NCBI GenBank assembly: GCA_937892105.1
Contig: CALAUZ010000300.1
Location: 1 to 24,721 of the forward strand
Direction: 5' to 3'
Source: an uncultured Fretibacterium sp.
GTDB taxonomy: Bacteria > Synergistota > Synergistia > Synergistales > Aminobacteriaceae
DNA: 24,721 nucleotides
Part shown: positions 23,006 through 24,721 of the stretch, piece after piece
Position numbering within the stretch: position 1 is the first letter of the stretch
Layout: each line of letters opens with the position of its first letter
Position numbers and translations under genes: made by a program
Notes under the pieces: model-generated
The model's input: only the letters and a program-made list of their open reading frames with translations
What the model was told of the DNA's origin: nothing
Databases searched by the model: none

Positions 23006-23857
23006 ATGGCCGAACTCCTGAAGGGTTCTCCTGTTGCCGCAAAACTCACGGAAGAATTAACACTGCGTTGTGAGGCTCTGAAATCCAGAGGGATAACGCC
23101 AACGCTTGCAATGCTCAGGGTAGGCGAAAATCCGGGAGATATAGCCTACGAGAACGGTGCGATAAAACGCTGTGAGAAGGTTGGTATTGCTGTCCGAAAA
23201 ATCATTCTCCCCGAAACTTGCTCACAAAACGAAATAACGGAGAACATTCGCGCCATTAACGCCGACAATTCCGTACACGGCTGCTTAATGTTCCGGCCGT
23301 TGCCCGACAGGAAGGCAGAACGTGCGGCATGTTATACCCTTGACCCTGCGAAAGATGTTGACTGCATGACTGATGCTTCACTTGCAGGAGTATTCACGTG
23401 GTCAGACACAGGCTTTCCTCCATGTACGGCGCAGGCATGTGTTGAGCTTCTGGAACATTACGGAGTTGCGCTTGAGGGCAAGAATGTTGCTGTAGTGGGA
23501 AGAAGTCTGGTTATAGGCCGTCCCGTTTCAATGATGTTGATGAACAGGAACGCTACAATAACCGTGTGCCACTCAAAGACCAAGAACTTGCCGGAAGTTT
23601 GCAGGAGAGCAGACATTATCATAGCTGCAATAGGGCGTGCAAAGTTCATAGGTACTAATTTTGTGTCAGAAGGTCAGGTTATAGTTGACGTTGGGATTAA
23701 CGCTGACAATGACGGGAAAATGTGCGGGGACGTGAATTACGATGAAGTTTTCCCTGTTGTTGGGGCAATAACGCCTGTTCCTGGAGGGGTAGGGACGGTA
23801 ACTACGGCTGTTCTAGCAAAACATGTAATAGAGGCAGCAGAGAAGACAACAGCATAA
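23006..23857 (+). CDS. folD: methylene-THF dehydrogenase, FolD family, cyclohydrolase residues lost
   Basis: Oxidises or reduces between 5,10-methylene- and 5,10-methenyl-THF. The 283-aa protein has the FolD fold: dinucleotide motif VVGRSLVIGRPVSMMLM, HSKTKNL, the VIVDVGIN strand and the end block ITPVPGGVGTVTTAVL. The usual catalytic motif YVxxK reads Y48-ENG-A52, so the lysine needed for the cyclohydrolase is alanine. The partner glutamine of the VQLPLP motif is Phe96 (MFRPLP). DVDGFHP has become DVDCMTD. Dehydrogenase parts look intact, so I infer a monofunctional dehydrogenase, with FchA doing the hydrolysis. GAGGAG lies 8 nt before ATG 23006; fchA stops one base earlier. No terminator is obvious after the stop. 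Confidence 0.92.
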   Translation: MAELLKGSPVAAKLTEELTLRCEALKSRGITPTLAMLRVGENPGDIAYENGAIKRCEKVGIAVRKIILPETCSQNEITENIRAINADNSVHGCLMFRPLPDRKAERAACYTLDPAKDVDCMTDASLAGVFTWSDTGFPPCTAQACVELLEHYGVALEGKNVAVVGRSLVIGRPVSMMLMNRNATITVCHSKTKNLPEVCRRADIIIAAIGRAKFIGTNFVSEGQVIVDVGINADNDGKMCGDVNYDEVFPVVGAITPVPGGVGTVTTAVLAKHVIEAAEKTTA

Positions 23858-23909
23858 AAATATATAGTCAGCAGGATAGTATATAATAGCCTTATTCCAC
23901 ATAAATTAA

Positions 23910-24721
<812 letters not shown>

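Overview
The window is ordinary bacterial chromosome: dense gene packing, many 1-14 nt gene overlaps, Shine-Dalgarno sequences of the AGGAGG type, frequent TTG/GTG starts, and roughly balanced GC. Gene content (formyl-THF synthetase with a separate cyclohydrolase, secreted M13 peptidase, MATE transporter, CobT) suggests an anaerobic, amino-acid- or peptide-using bacterium. Synergistota is my first guess and Bacillota the alternative. This rests on general impression, not on a search.

Layout. (1) 65-4972, minus strand: a compact operon read yhaM-like exoribonuclease, RluA-type pseudouridine synthase, YibE/F membrane protein, Ppx/GppA phosphatase, unknown protein. (2) 5046-8033, plus strand: dcd, NAD kinase, recN, divergent from the first operon. 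(3) 8095-11161, minus: a secreted PQQ-type beta-propeller protein and a secreted M13 metallopeptidase, with overlapping ends. (4) 11329-11520, minus: a 63-residue unknown protein with its own promoter and terminator. (5) 11750-13780, plus: a MATE transporter fused to a cytidylate-kinase-like domain. (6) 13890-14681, minus: a secreted solute-binding protein whose two half-domains are in the reverse of the usual order. (7) about 14770-16255: a single-gene IS200/IS605-type element carrying only tnpB, with end hairpins on both sides. (8) 16365-19718, minus: operon recO-like, cobT, pncA, HAD phosphatase, HdeD-type membrane protein. (9) 19943-23857, plus: a GT2 glycosyltransferase, then the one-carbon genes fhs, fchA, folD. 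(10) 23937 to the window end: a decayed GH1 6-phospho-beta-glucosidase pseudogene.

How the genes fit together. fhs, fchA and folD turn formate and THF into 10-formyl-, methenyl- and methylene-THF. The FolD lacks the lysine needed for cyclohydrolase activity, so FchA probably does that step. CobT and PncA sit together around nicotinate and nicotinate mononucleotide. dcd, nadK and recN are a nucleotide, cofactor and DNA-repair set. The least ordinary items are the transporter-kinase fusion, the permuted binding protein, the split FchA/FolD pair, the zinc-finger-less TnpB element, and a second solitary hairpin at 8063 that resembles the element's right end.
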